From Entrophospora sp. SA101 (taxonomy: Eukaryota > Glomeromycota > Glomeromycetes > Entrophosporales > Entrophosporaceae), in the NCBI GenBank assembly GCA_958430865.1, contig CAUDNR010000151.1, positions 1-18,305 of the forward strand: a stretch of 18,305 nucleotides of DNA. The letters are read 5' to 3'. This document shows positions 18,037 to 18,305 of this stretch, one piece after another; positions within the stretch are counted from its first letter, which is position 1, and each line of letters begins with the position of its first letter. The position numbers and the translations under genes are program-made. The notes beneath the pieces were generated by a model. The model worked only from the letters and a program-made list of their open reading frames with translations, searched no databases and was not told where the DNA came from.

Positions 18037-18305
18037 AATCCTATTGTTGAGTTATTATACCGATTTTTATTTCATATAAATGATTATTTTCATTTTATAG
18101 TGACCCAAAGACTTAAAGTACGTGGTACTAAATTTGATGAATTGGGTAATTGATAAAAATAAAAATAATAAATACATTATTAATTTTTCTTGATATATTT
18201 TTCATTATTATCATTTACCATAATCTATTTTTTTTTTGAAAAAGAAAAAATTTAATTAATGCAATATTGTATACATACCCTTTTATTAATAGTAGTCTAT
18301 TTATT
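18037..18305. other. AT-rich right end of the window
   Basis: No gene established. On the plus strand TTTTATAG at 18095-18102 precedes a short open segment (TQRLKVRGTKFDELGN) ending at TGA near 18152. It could be a terminal exon fragment but is too short to call. Confidence 0.3.

Noticed and set aside
1..18305. tRNA or rRNA genes
   Set aside because: No GGTTCRA-type B box with matching cloverleaf and no conserved rRNA blocks were found by eye on either strand.

Overview
This strongly AT-rich eukaryotic window fits an early-diverging fungus. The best match is an arbuscular mycorrhizal fungus of the Rhizophagus type (Glomeromycotina). The evidence is a BTB-BACK-TLDc gene, a class heavily expanded in those fungi; short introns (about 55-140 bp) with GTAAGT/GTATGT donors; many decayed transposons; and pseudogene families that I associate with that lineage from memory. 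The species call is inference.

Layout, left to right. Positions 1-540 hold the 3' end of a decayed Tc1/mariner element with its right terminal repeat. Positions 1190-1975 hold two copies of a ~150 bp repeat flanking a small coiled-coil ORF built from 63-bp tandem units. Positions 2109-5107 hold a plus-strand pseudogene of a superfamily-2 helicase resembling replication-origin-binding proteins. It carries many frameshifts, has lost both ATP-site motifs, and is split by a ~181 bp foldback element with a 4-5 bp target duplication. Positions 5108-6690 are a dense mosaic of degenerate tandem repeats, foldbacks and direct repeats, including a perfect 30-bp palindrome. Positions 6961-7170 are a nearly pristine hAT-type MITE with an 8-bp target duplication.

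Only two genes look intact. One is a two-exon BTB-BACK-TLDc gene (7692-9184, 465 aa). The other is a three-exon cytochrome P450 (12765-14552, 547 aa), followed by a perfect 89-bp tandem duplication. Between them lie gene-poor DNA and a degraded minus-strand coding remnant (9726-10085).

The right end (14949-18002) is minus-strand material: an orphan exon-like segment, an internally deleted pogo/Tigger-type element with its transposase C-terminus, and a multi-exon pseudogene whose splice sites can be traced through eight exons.

The two intact genes show no sign of working together. The window reads as a transposon-rich accessory region with two expanded-family genes embedded in it. I found no convincing new multi-gene system. 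The most novel items are the uncharacterised multi-exon family on the right and the foldback insertion in the helicase pseudogene.
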